Part shown: positions 1-5,741 of the stretch, piece after piece
Position numbering within the stretch: position 1 is the first letter of the stretch
Layout: every line of letters begins with the position of its first letter
Assembly (NCBI GenBank): GCA_002307315.1
Contig: DBTZ01000023.1
Location: 1 to 11,986, forward strand
DNA length: 11,986 bases
From: Alphaproteobacteria bacterium UBA1303
Lineage (GTDB): Bacteria; Pseudomonadota; Alphaproteobacteria; Micropepsales; Micropepsaceae
Direction of reading: 5' to 3'
Position numbers and translations under genes: made by a program
The notes under the pieces: generated by a model
The model's input: the letters and a program-made list of their open reading frames with translations, nothing else
The model's database searches: none
What the model was told of the DNA's origin: nothing

Positions 1-254
1 TACTGATCGTCGCCTTGGTAGGCCATTACCCCACCAACTAGCTAATCAGACGCGGGTTGATCCATCGGCGATAAATCTTTCCCCTTTCGGGCGTATCCGG
101 TATTAGCAGCAGTTTCCCGCTGTTGTTCCGAACCGATAGGTACATCCCCACGCGTTACGCACCCGTCCGCCGCTCCCATTGCTGGGCGCTCGACTTGCAT
201 GTTTGAGGCCTGCCGCCAGCGTTCGTTCTGAGCCAGGATCAAACTCTCAAGTTA
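1..254 (-). rRNA. rrs: 16S ribosomal RNA, 5' end only (truncated by window edge)
   Basis: Read on the minus strand, the 5' end has the universal 27F site (AGAGTTTGATCCTGGCTCAG, revealed at about 230-249) followed by GAACGCTGGCGGCAGGC, the CATGCAAGTCGAGCG block, a short V1 loop and a typical alphaproteobacterial V2 with ATACCGGATACGCCC. About 250 bases of the mature gene are present; the rest lies left of the window. The mature 5' end is placed near 253-255 by analogy with AACTTGAGAGTTTGAT in relatives. The sequence GCCTCAAACATGC differs by two bases from the common GCCTAACACATGC. The short V1 and the overall pattern suggest Alphaproteobacteria, probably Rhodospirillales-like; finer placement is not possible from this fragment. 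Confidence 0.97.
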
Positions 255-262
255 TGATCCTA

Positions 263-413
263 AGCAACGAACACTGAATGCTCTTACTTACGCGTTAGTT
301 CGCATCACTCTTTGACGAGGTTTAGCCGAACCCGGTCCCGTCACAGGCCCAGGTCCGACCGAACATCTTAGTAAAGTGTATGCAGAAGGAACGCGAGCAT
401 TCAGTGTATTGCT
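263..413 (-). other. Long-range inverted repeat in the rrn leader
   Basis: A perfect 13-bp inverted repeat, ACACTGAATGCTC at 271-283 and GAGCATTCAGTGT at 395-407, encloses 111 bases of the pre-16S leader. After a small asymmetric bulge it continues with five more pairs (AGCAA at 263-267 with TTGCT at 409-413). In the minus-strand transcript this would form a long stem closing a large loop and ending about 9 nt before mature 16S. A role in rRNA processing or leader folding is an inference. Usual 16S processing stems pair the leader with the downstream spacer, so a leader-internal stem this strong is notable. Confidence 0.7.
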
Positions 414-494
414 CGATATGTAGAACCGTCAGGCACTTGGCCCGGCGGGTTGGCAGATACACCGCCACCCACGTTCCCCTTCCTAAAATCACAA

Positions 495-506
495 TGTCAA
501 ACAGCA
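495..506 (-). promoter_or_regulatory. boxA-like rRNA antitermination signal
   Basis: The minus strand reads TGCTGTTTGACA, matching 10 of 12 positions of the E. coli rrn boxA (TGCTCTTTAACA). It sits in the leader between the promoter and 16S, where Nus-factor antitermination sites are expected. The same bases contain TTGACA, but no -10 element lies 16-18 bases downstream, so I prefer boxA over a second promoter. Confidence 0.55.
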
Positions 507-546
507 CCGTCTTCAGATCAAAAAGTCTTTGTCTTTCAGACGCCTC

Positions 547-577
547 GCCGGTCGCAAGCGTTACGCCCGCGACCGGC
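547..577 (-). other. Hairpin at the extreme 5' end of the rrn transcript
   Basis: GCCGGTCGC (547-555) and GCGACCGGC (569-577) form a perfect 9-bp GC-rich stem with a 13-base loop. From the promoter at 588-616 the transcript should start near 581, so this hairpin would be the first structure made. No U tract follows, so it is not an intrinsic terminator. It may be a boxB-like element or a 5' stabilising structure; that is inference. Confidence 0.6.
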
Positions 578-587
578 GTGGGGGCGG

Positions 588-616
588 TGTATAGGCGGGT
601 AGGCCTGCCCTGTCAA
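588..616 (-). promoter_or_regulatory. rrn operon sigma70-type promoter
   Basis: On the minus strand a perfect -35 TTGACA (611-616) is followed by a 17-base spacer and the -10 TATACA (588-593, 5 of 6 consensus). Upstream lies an A/T-rich stretch with an eight-base A/T run near 640-650, suitable as an UP element. Predicted start is near 581, giving a leader of about 325 nt before 16S. This is the strongest promoter visible in the window. Confidence 0.85.
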
Positions 617-874
617 ACGCTAAAACGAGAAATGCGAAGCTTTTTTTTCCGACCCTGTGGATAGACCGTTTTTGCACCGTGCCCCCACTGCCGATAGTGG
701 TCGGATTAACTAGATATTGTAAGGCTTTTCCGCGCATTGCCGGATGACGGCGGACGCGCTCGCAAGCCCCGCAATTTATGCGTCCGATGTTTTTTCTTTC
801 GCGTGCGGACGGATCCGGGCGCCCCGCAAGGAAAAAACGAAGTGGGCCGGAGCCGCTTACCCGCAAAGGGCGGA
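617..874. other. Gene-free stretch upstream of the rrn promoter
   Basis: No convincing gene lies between the rrn promoter and the end of the nitroreductase gene. The stretch includes A/T-rich DNA next to the rrn -35, and a small hairpin (CCACT/AGTGG around 685-700). I found no clear intrinsic terminator for the nitroreductase gene. Open frames crossing the region on either strand run into known genes in the wrong frame and show no family motifs. Confidence 0.6.
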
Positions 875-1621
875 TCAATCCTTCAGAAAGCCCTGCTTCT
901 GCGCCACCGGCTTCACGTCGGGATAATAGCGGGATTGATATTTGGCGGCCGTGTTGGCGCTCCACGGCAGACCGTCGGGCCGGCCGATCCGCCGCCAGTA
1001 CTCCAGCAGCGTCTTATCGTACGACTCGATGTCGGAAGCGAGATGCGAGGCATCGTAGGTTTCGTCGTGGCGGAAACTGGCGAGCGGCAGACGCGGTTTT
1101 TGCGTCGCATCCTTGGCGATATGACCGATGCACAGACCGCACACCGGGAACGTCAACGGCGGCAGCTTCAACAGATCGATCACGGCTTGCGGATCGCGGC
1201 GGATGCCGCCGATCGGCACGACGCCGAGGCCGAGCGACCGCGCCGCCAGCATCATCTCGGCGATGGCGATGCCGGCATCGAGCGCGCCGACCAGCAAGCC
1301 TTCGGGATCTTCGTGCGCGACTTGCGTCTTGCCGGCGATCTGGCATCCCTTGGCCGTCTTGTAGAAATCCGCCACCGCCAGAACGAAGACGGGCGCCACG
1401 GCGATCCAGGGCTGACCGCCGGCGATTTCGGCAAGCTGCGCCCGCGCCCGAGGCTCGCGCACGACGATCAGCGAGATCTCCTGCCCATTGATCGAGGTCG
1501 GACCGCGCCAGGCGGCCTCGACGATGCGATCCAGCATCACCTCGTCGACCGAATCGGTCGCAAAAGAACGAATGCAGCGATGGGTATGCAAAAGCTCAAG
1601 CGTTGGATTGACGTCAGCCAC
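875..1621 (-). CDS. NfsA-like NAD(P)H-dependent nitroreductase (FMN)
   Basis: A cytoplasmic flavoprotein of the nitroreductase superfamily, NfsA/FRP branch, expected to bind FMN and reduce nitroaromatics, quinones or flavins with NAD(P)H. From the preferred start it has 248 aa, close to the 240-250 usual for the branch. Visible family features are HTHRCIRSF near residues 12-20 (the N-terminal HRSIR-type flavin-binding motif), SLGLGVVPIGGIR near the middle, and CGLCIGH followed by KPRLP, as in NfsA. I chose the GTG at 1619-1621 because GGAAGGG (1627-1633) is an excellent ribosome binding site and the protein then begins where NfsA begins. An ATG at 1634-1636 (253 aa) is possible but has a poorer site. 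The gene follows the membrane-protein gene, about 140 bases downstream, and may share its promoter. The physiological substrate cannot be told from sequence. Confidence 0.88.
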   Translation of the reverse strand: MADVNPTLELLHTHRCIRSFATDSVDEVMLDRIVEAAWRGPTSINGQEISLIVVREPRARAQLAEIAGGQPWIAVAPVFVLAVADFYKTAKGCQIAGKTQVAHEDPEGLLVGALDAGIAIAEMMLAARSLGLGVVPIGGIRRDPQAVIDLLKLPPLTFPVCGLCIGHIAKDATQKPRLPLASFRHDETYDASHLASDIESYDKTLLEYWRRIGRPDGLPWSANTAAKYQSRYYPDVKPVAQKQGFLKD

Positions 1622-1759
1622 GAGTAACCCTTCCATTTTTTGTAATATCCGCCGGCAGCAAACCGCCGCCATCGGCCCGCTGTCAATCATCAGCGGCCAA
1701 AAACGCATAAAACGCATATTCGGCGGGATTATTCGTATCGCAGGAGACGAAGCGCGAGA

Positions 1760-2323
1760 TCAGCCGCCGGCTTTGCGCGTGCGTCGCCGCTTTGCCAACA
1801 GCGCCAGCGCGGCGGTAAGCGACAGCACAATGCCGACCAGCAGACCGACATACTTGACCAGCGAAACCTCGTGCGCCAGGGCGGCCGGCAGGTCGCTCGG
1901 CCCATGCAGCAGCATGGAAAATTCCAGCACGTTTTCGACCGCATCGCATGCCGCCGCCAATAGCGGCGCCATGCCCAAAGCGTCAATCAGCCGCCGCTTC
2001 GTCCCCGGTTGCGGGGCCAGAAGTTCGCGCGCCGCCACCGCCCCGAAGAACAGCGCCGCCCCATAGAGCGGAATGAATAAGAAATCGAGACCGAGCAAAA
2101 AACCGGCCGATCCCATGTCCGCCGGAACCTGCCAATGATCGAGAATGGAACGGAAGCCCCAACTGTCGGCGGCAAATTGCAGATCCGCCGTGCCGAAGCC
2201 GGTACGGGATTTCAGCGCGGTGTCCAGCATGTTCAGCACCAGAAAAACCGCCACCGCCCCAACCGTCGTCCACCCCCAGGCGCGATTAAGCCCCGTCTTC
2301 GACAACTGCAGTCTGAATTTCAT
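1760..2323 (-). CDS. Hypothetical four-helix inner-membrane protein
   Basis: A 187-aa protein I cannot assign to a named family. It has four hydrophobic segments, roughly residues 18-36, 72-103, 112-140 and 153-176, separated by short polar loops. The C-terminal tail is basic (KRRRTRK), consistent with a cytoplasmic C-terminus by the positive-inside rule. The first segment is followed by a 35-residue, partly aromatic loop. No catalytic or metal-binding motif is evident. The ATG at 2321-2323 is preferred; the frame stays open to a TTG at 2383, but that would start inside a strong hairpin. GGG lies seven bases before the ATG. Upstream are a good promoter (2522-2550), a possible FNR-type site (2604-2617) and a long leader. 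It is followed by the nitroreductase gene, possibly as one transcript. Confidence 0.75.
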   Translation of the reverse strand: MKFRLQLSKTGLNRAWGWTTVGAVAVFLVLNMLDTALKSRTGFGTADLQFAADSWGFRSILDHWQVPADMGSAGFLLGLDFLFIPLYGAALFFGAVAARELLAPQPGTKRRLIDALGMAPLLAAACDAVENVLEFSMLLHGPSDLPAALAHEVSLVKYVGLLVGIVLSLTAALALLAKRRRTRKAGG

Positions 2324-2367
2324 CGAACCCAACCCATCGAAATCCGCCTTGCCTTCATATACGGAAA

Positions 2368-2395
2368 CGCCCCGCAGGACCAATCCTACGGGGCG
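2368..2395 (-). terminator. Terminator-like hairpin in the leader of the membrane-protein gene
   Basis: CGCCCCGCAGGA (2368-2379) and TCCTACGGGGCG (2384-2395) pair over 12 positions around a 4-base loop. One position is C/A on the plus strand but a G/U pair in minus-strand RNA, so only the minus transcript is fully paired. In that RNA the stem is followed by UUUCC, a weak U tract. It lies between the promoter at 2522-2550 and the start codon at 2323, so it could attenuate that gene or end readthrough from further upstream. Confidence 0.5.
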
Positions 2396-2521
2396 CCCGT
2401 TGCGCCGTTTATGTGCGCTATGCGTGCCGGGAGGGGATGACCGACAGCGCTGGCGACGATTCGATCCGGCATTGCGAGCGGGGGGGCAGTGCTAACCGGA
2501 CACAAGAACCATCGCCAAAAG

Positions 2522-2550
2522 AATATATGCAACAAAGTCACAGTTTGCAA
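2522..2550 (-). promoter_or_regulatory. sigma70-type promoter for the membrane-protein gene
   Basis: On the minus strand the -35 TTGCAA (2545-2550) and the -10 TATATT (2522-2527) are separated by exactly 17 bases, within very AT-rich DNA. The start would fall near 2515, giving a leader of about 190 nt to the ATG at 2323. The spacer region is itself a partial dyad (TGCAA...TTGCA, 2529-2549). Confidence 0.6.
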
Positions 2551-2576
2551 GTTTTTTCTTGTTTTTCGACTAAACT

Positions 2577-2617
2577 AAGATATTTTTAATGACAGTGCTA
2601 AATTTGACACGAATCAA
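2577..2617 (-). promoter_or_regulatory. FNR/FixK-type box with a class II-spaced -10
   Basis: The sequence TTGACACGAATCAA (2604-2617) fits TTGAY-N4-RTCAA, the consensus for FNR/FixK/ANR regulators, and the dyad extends to ATTTGA...TCAAAT (2602-2619). On the minus strand a -10-like TATCTT (2577-2582) lies 21 bases from the box. That puts the box centre close to -41 from the predicted start near 2570, the class II activator position. The next minus-strand genes are the membrane protein and the nitroreductase. The match is seen; oxygen control of these genes is inference. Confidence 0.5.
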
Positions 2618-2637
2618 ATATCCCCAAAAAAAAATTC

Positions 2638-2707
2638 GCTAGAGCAACGAGCGCAAAAGTGGAATCGGTTTTGCGCGTAAAGTTGCGACAAAACAAAGGG
2701 CTAGAGC
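2638..2707. repeat. Intergenic palindromic repeat, unit 1
   Basis: A nested hairpin: GCAAC (2644-2648) pairs with GTTGC (2682-2686), and inside it GCGCAAAA (2651-2658) pairs with TTTTGCGC (2669-2676) around the loop GTGGAATCGG. It ends with a tail ACAAAACAAAGGG and a CTAGAGC boundary. The layout resembles the palindromic intergenic elements common in alphaproteobacteria (RIME-like in rhizobia). The family name is from memory and tentative. Confidence 0.75.
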
Positions 2708-2744
2708 TACGGACTGATCGCGTTTCAACGTCCGTCGCTCTAGC
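2700..2744. repeat. Central palindrome linking the two repeat units
   Basis: GCTAGAGCTACGGAC (2700-2714) pairs with GTCCGTCGCTCTAGC (2730-2744) at 14 of 15 positions around a 15-base loop (2715-2729). The CTAGAGC and GCTCTAG ends are the boundary motifs shared with the flanking units, so this hairpin joins unit 1 to unit 2. Confidence 0.75.
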
Positions 2745-2810
2745 GCGCATTCCGGCGAAGTGGAATCCGGTTCGCCGCAAAAATGCGCGGCAACAAAGAA
2801 AGCTACAGCC
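2744..2810. repeat. Intergenic palindromic repeat, unit 2
   Basis: It has the same plan as unit 1 but different stems: CGCGCATT (2744-2751) pairs with AATGCGCG (2782-2789), and CGGCGAA (2753-2759) pairs with TTCGCCG (2771-2777), around the loop GTGGAATCCGG. The tail GCAACAAAGAAAGCTACAGC matches the unit 1 tail with a few changes. The loop and tail are conserved while both stems changed and still pair. Confidence 0.75.
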
Positions 2811-2844
2811 AATTACGGTTCTTAATGACCGGAATTGGCTGTAG
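2803..2844 (-). terminator. Probable terminator of the glutamine amidotransferase gene
   Basis: CTACAGCCAATT (2803-2814) pairs perfectly with AATTGGCTGTAG (2833-2844); after one mismatch CGGT pairs with ACCG, leaving an 8-base loop. In the minus-strand transcript the stem begins 28 bases after the stop codon at 2873-2875 and is followed by CUUUCUUUG. The U tract is imperfect, so termination efficiency is uncertain. Its left arm overlaps the tail of repeat unit 2, so it may instead be the end hairpin of the repeat cluster. Confidence 0.6.
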
Positions 2845-2872
2845 TGTCGTGGTTTCTTCCATCTCCGGCGAG

Positions 2873-3610
2873 TCAGCGCGGCAAGGCATGCGCAAACGCG
2901 GCAAACAACGCGCGCGAAACCGCATCTTCGGCCCAGCGCCATTCGGGATGCCATTGGACCCCGAGCACGAACCCCTTCGCCGCCGGCAGCGATACCGCTT
3001 CGATCTGGCCGTCCGGCGCCAGCGCCTCGGGCACAAGCCCGGGAGCCACGGCATCGATGCCCTGGCCATGCAGCGAATTGACGGTAAACCGCAGGCTCGG
3101 TGCGATGGCCGCCAGCAAGCCGCCGGGAACCACACCGACGTCATGGGCCGGCCCGAACTGCCGTTCCAGCCTCGACTGAGGATCCTCGCGATGATCGAGA
3201 CGGCCGGGCAAGGCATGCACCGCCTGATGCAGAGTACCGCCGAGCGCCACGTTGAGTTCCTGCACACCGCGGCAGATGCAAAACACCGGCTTGCCCGCCG
3301 CCACCGCCGCCCGAATCAGCGGCAGGGAAAGGGAGTCGCGCGCCGCGTCGTGCGGCAGACCGGGCAGCGCAGCGGCGCCGTAAAGCCGCGGCGCCACATT
3401 CGACACCGCCCCGCCGAACAGAAAACCGTCCGCCGCCGCCACCAGCGCATCGACATCAAGCGCCGAATCGAGGGCCGGTATCAGCAACGGCAGCGCCTGC
3501 GCTCCGTCGCGTACCGCGATCACGGTGGCCTCGTCCACCCGCTGTTCGAAGCCGCCGTCATTCTCGGCGCGGCGGTTGCAAGGGATGCCGACGACGGGCG
3601 GACGAGCCAT
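2873..3610 (-). CDS. Class I glutamine amidotransferase, PuuD-like (peptidase C26)
   Basis: A 245-aa cytoplasmic hydrolase of the gamma-glutamyl-gamma-aminobutyrate hydrolase family, normal for the family. The nucleophile is Cys113 in FCICRGVQELN, the family's elbow motif; His221 and Glu223 in GVQWHPEW complete the triad. NSLHGQGID (178-186) is another family motif. The N-terminal PPVVGIPCNRR is the usual first strand. Family members cleave gamma-glutamyl amides, for instance in putrescine degradation (PuuD), but no other putrescine-pathway gene is nearby, so the substrate is unproven. The start ATG at 3608-3610 lies 3 bases after the stop codon of the LolA-like gene, so the two are probably cotranscribed from the lolA side. 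The hairpin at 2803-2844 probably ends the transcript. Confidence 0.9.
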   Translation of the reverse strand: MARPPVVGIPCNRRAENDGGFEQRVDEATVIAVRDGAQALPLLIPALDSALDVDALVAAADGFLFGGAVSNVAPRLYGAAALPGLPHDAARDSLSLPLIRAAVAAGKPVFCICRGVQELNVALGGTLHQAVHALPGRLDHREDPQSRLERQFGPAHDVGVVPGGLLAAIAPSLRFTVNSLHGQGIDAVAPGLVPEALAPDGQIEAVSLPAAKGFVLGVQWHPEWRWAEDAVSRALFAAFAHALPR

Positions 3611-3613
3611 CTG

Positions 3614-4282
3614 CTATTCTTTGGCCTTAGGTTTGGAAAAATCGCTTTTCTGGGGCCGCACGAACAGATCGGCGGGCAGATCGGCGGATCGCTCCACGCC
3701 GCTTAAGACCACGGTGGTGACCCCGCCTTGCGCGTCGGTCACCACCCACTGGCGCAATTCGATCGCGGGTGCGGCAAACGTCAGGCTCAAGTTCGCGGTG
3801 GTGCGGTTGGGGCCGGTGCGCGCTTTTATGGTGATCAGCCCCGGCTCGATCACCACCGCCAGCACCGCATTCGACCGGCGCAAGGCCACTTTGTCCGACA
3901 GCAGCATTTCCAGCGGACTGCCCGACAACGGATAGGTATCCACCGTTTTCAAGCGCTTGTTGGCCACCGCCACCGAGCCGCCGTCGGCGACGATCAGCAT
4001 CGGGTTGGGCGGCTGATATTCGAAGCGCACCCGGCCCGGTCGCATCAGATAGATCTCGCCGCGGTCGACCTGCCCCTGCGGGCCGATTTGCACAAAACCG
4101 CCCTTAAGCGCCTTGAGGGTATTGAAGTAGTCGTCGATCTTGGCCAGCGCCGCACGTTCTTCGGGCGAGAACATGATCCGGCGCGCCGGCGCCTGCCCCG
4201 CCCCGGTCAGGACCGGTGTCATCGCGGCGGCCGTCAGCGCCCCAAGCCCGCGGCGCAAGAAATCTCTGCGGATAAGCTCCAT
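3614..4282 (-). CDS. LolA-like outer-membrane lipoprotein carrier, Tat-exported
   Basis: A 222-aa periplasmic protein of the LolA/LolB-like fold. LolA carries lipoproteins from LolCDE in the inner membrane to LolB in the outer membrane. Family-like features are the FNTLKALKGGFVQI segment, the GEIYLMRPGRVRFEYQPPNPMLIVADG block (the LolA core strands) and the alternating beta-strand pattern after it. The N-terminus begins MELIRRDFLRRG and is followed by a hydrophobic segment and AGQA, a twin-arginine signal rather than a plain Sec signal. I chose the ATG at 4280-4282 because it places this signal at the N-terminus and has GGGG seven bases upstream; the longer frame opens only at a TTG. It is divergent from gpsA and leads a two-gene unit with the amidotransferase. 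It may be a LolA paralogue rather than the main carrier. Confidence 0.85.
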   Translation of the reverse strand: MELIRRDFLRRGLGALTAAAMTPVLTGAGQAPARRIMFSPEERAALAKIDDYFNTLKALKGGFVQIGPQGQVDRGEIYLMRPGRVRFEYQPPNPMLIVADGGSVAVANKRLKTVDTYPLSGSPLEMLLSDKVALRRSNAVLAVVIEPGLITIKARTGPNRTTANLSLTFAAPAIELRQWVVTDAQGGVTTVVLSGVERSADLPADLFVRPQKSDFSKPKAKE

Positions 4283-4334
4283 CGAACCCCGTCTATTACC
4301 AAACCGCCGCTGGTCTGGCGGCACAACAAGGTCC

Positions 4335-4362
4335 AAAATAGCCGGTGTGCGCCAACAATCAA
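4335..4362 (-). promoter_or_regulatory. Candidate promoter of the lolA-like gene
   Basis: On the minus strand TTGATT (4357-4362) and TATTTT (4335-4340) are 16 bases apart, each matching 4 of 6 consensus bases. The predicted start is about 45 bases before the ATG at 4282. No equally good element was found for gpsA on the plus strand in the 133-base divergent gap. Confidence 0.35.
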
Positions 4363-4415
4363 CCTCGGTGGCAAAGCGTACGAATTATTCATCCGCCGCC
4401 GGCAGAAAACGGAAA

Positions 4416-5429
4416 ATGACGGGTAAAATCGCCAGCATTGCACCCTACCACCGGATCGGCGTGATCGGTGCCGGCGCCTGGGGCACCGCGTTGGCGCTGA
4501 TCGCCGCTCGCGCGGGACGCGAGGTCGTATTATGGGCACGCGAAACCGAAGTGGTCGATACCATCAAGGCGCACGGCGTCAATACGCGCTTTCTGCCGGG
4601 GGTGCGCCTGCCCGCATCGATATCCGCCACCGGCTCCTTGGCCGAAGCGGCGAAAGCCGAGGCGATTTTGGTCGTTGCGCCGGCCCAGCATTTGCGCGCA
4701 ACGCTGACCGACCTTGCGTCTTGCGCGCCTGCCGACATCCCGCTGGTGATCTGCGCCAAGGGTATCGAACGGAAATCCGGCAAGCTGGTCACCGAAGTCC
4801 TGGCTGAGGCCGCGCCGGGGTTTGCCCCGGCGGTGCTGTCCGGCCCCTCTTTCGCCCACGATTCGGCGATGGGGCTGCCCACCGCCGTCACCATCGCCGC
4901 CAGGGCGGACATCGCCCGCCGTTTGCAGATATCCTTGAACCACGCCGCTTTCCGCCCCTATGCCTCCGACGACATCGCCGGGGTGGCCTTGGGCGGGGCG
5001 GCGAAGAACGTCTACGCCATCGCCTGCGGCATCGTCGACGGCTTGCACTTGGGCGAAAGCGCCAGGGCGGCGCTGCTGGCCCGCTCGTTCGCCGAACTGC
5101 GGCGCTTCGGCGAAAAGCTCGGCGCCAAACCGGACACCCTGATGGGGTTGTCGGGCTTGGGCGATCTGGTGCTGACCGCCACCAGCGGGCAATCGCGCAA
5201 CTACAATTTCGGCCTCCAGCTCGGCAAAGGGCGGCATGCCGCCGATTTGAGCGCCCCGGACGAGCCCCTGGCCGAAGGCGCCTTCACCGCATCGGCTCTG
5301 GTGCTGCGCGCCCGCGACGAACGAATCGAACTGCCGGTGGCGGAAACCGTTGCACGGGTGATCGACGGCAGCTTGCCGCTCGATGCCGCCGTTGCCAAAC
5401 TGATGTCCCGACCGTTGAAACCCGAATAA
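4416..5429 (+). CDS. gpsA: NAD(P)-dependent glycerol-3-phosphate dehydrogenase
   Basis: Reduces dihydroxyacetone phosphate to sn-glycerol-3-phosphate in the cytoplasm, supplying the backbone for phospholipids. The 337-aa protein has the family's full length. GVIGAGAWGTALA (15-27) carries the GxGxxG nucleotide-binding motif, CAKGIE (113-118) and the catalytic lysine K197 in GGAAKNVYAIACGI follow, then GLSGLGDLVLT (244-254) and the SRNYNFG substrate-binding motif (260-266). The frame is open far upstream, but the ATG at 4416-4418 is preferred: it gives the normal short leader before the Rossmann fold, and GGAAA precedes it. The gene begins a plus-strand operon with the YciI-like and EVE genes. 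In many alphaproteobacteria tsaD lies just upstream of gpsA; here the divergent lolA-like gene takes that place. Confidence 0.97.
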   Translation: MTGKIASIAPYHRIGVIGAGAWGTALALIAARAGREVVLWARETEVVDTIKAHGVNTRFLPGVRLPASISATGSLAEAAKAEAILVVAPAQHLRATLTDLASCAPADIPLVICAKGIERKSGKLVTEVLAEAAPGFAPAVLSGPSFAHDSAMGLPTAVTIAARADIARRLQISLNHAAFRPYASDDIAGVALGGAAKNVYAIACGIVDGLHLGESARAALLARSFAELRRFGEKLGAKPDTLMGLSGLGDLVLTATSGQSRNYNFGLQLGKGRHAADLSAPDEPLAEGAFTASALVLRARDERIELPVAETVARVIDGSLPLDAAVAKLMSRPLKPE

Positions 5430-5454
5430 TCCCCCGTATCGAAAGGAGCCCATC

Positions 5455-5739
5455 ATGCTGTTCGCCGTCGTCTGCATCGACAAAAAGGACGGAGCCCCCT
5501 TGCGCTCGGCCTTGGTTTCCAACCACCTCGCCTATTTGCGGAACGGCGATGCGGTAAAGCTGGCCGGCCCCTTCACCGACGACAAAAGCAACATGATCGG
5601 CAGCCTGTTGATTATCGAAGCTAACGACCGCAAGGAGGCGGAAGCCTGGGTAGCGAACGAACCGTTCGCCAAGGCCGGCCTGTTCGAGCGCACCGACATC
5701 CTGGGCTGGTTCTCGGTCATCAACGACCTCAGCGCCTGA
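5455..5739 (+). CDS. YciI-like protein
   Basis: A 94-aa cytoplasmic protein of the YciI family, a ferredoxin-like (dimeric alpha-beta barrel) fold. The sequence starts with a MLFAVVCIDK first strand, then a histidine at residue 24 in NHLAYL (position of the proposed His of the YciI His/Asp pair), LAGPF at 36-40, and an EPFAKAGLFE segment typical of the family. The molecular function of most family members is unknown; some are suspected to be enzymes or ligand-binding domains. AAAGGAG lies a few bases before the ATG at 5455, an excellent ribosome binding site. It starts 25 bases after the gpsA stop and ends 2 bases before the EVE gene, so cotranscription with both is very likely. Confidence 0.93.
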   Translation: MLFAVVCIDKKDGAPLRSALVSNHLAYLRNGDAVKLAGPFTDDKSNMIGSLLIIEANDRKEAEAWVANEPFAKAGLFERTDILGWFSVINDLSA

Positions 5740-5741
5740 AC

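Noticed and set aside
42..242. 66-aa minus-strand frame
   Set aside because: Lies entirely within 16S rRNA.
472..500. Second rrn promoter with TTGACA at 495-500
   Set aside because: No -10 sequence at 16-18 bases (GGAACG at the right place); the bases are better read as boxA.
737..1627. Long plus-strand open frame (296 aa)
   Set aside because: It is antisense to the nitroreductase gene, rich in Arg/His/Asp as GC-rich shadows are, and shows no family motif.
1658..1686. Promoter for the nitroreductase with TTGACA at 1681-1686
   Set aside because: The -10 position reads GTTTGC, which is not acceptable; only a lone -35 match.
2598..2954. 118-aa minus-strand frame across the palindromes
   Set aside because: Runs through hairpins and a terminator, no family features, and overlaps the amidotransferase in a different frame.
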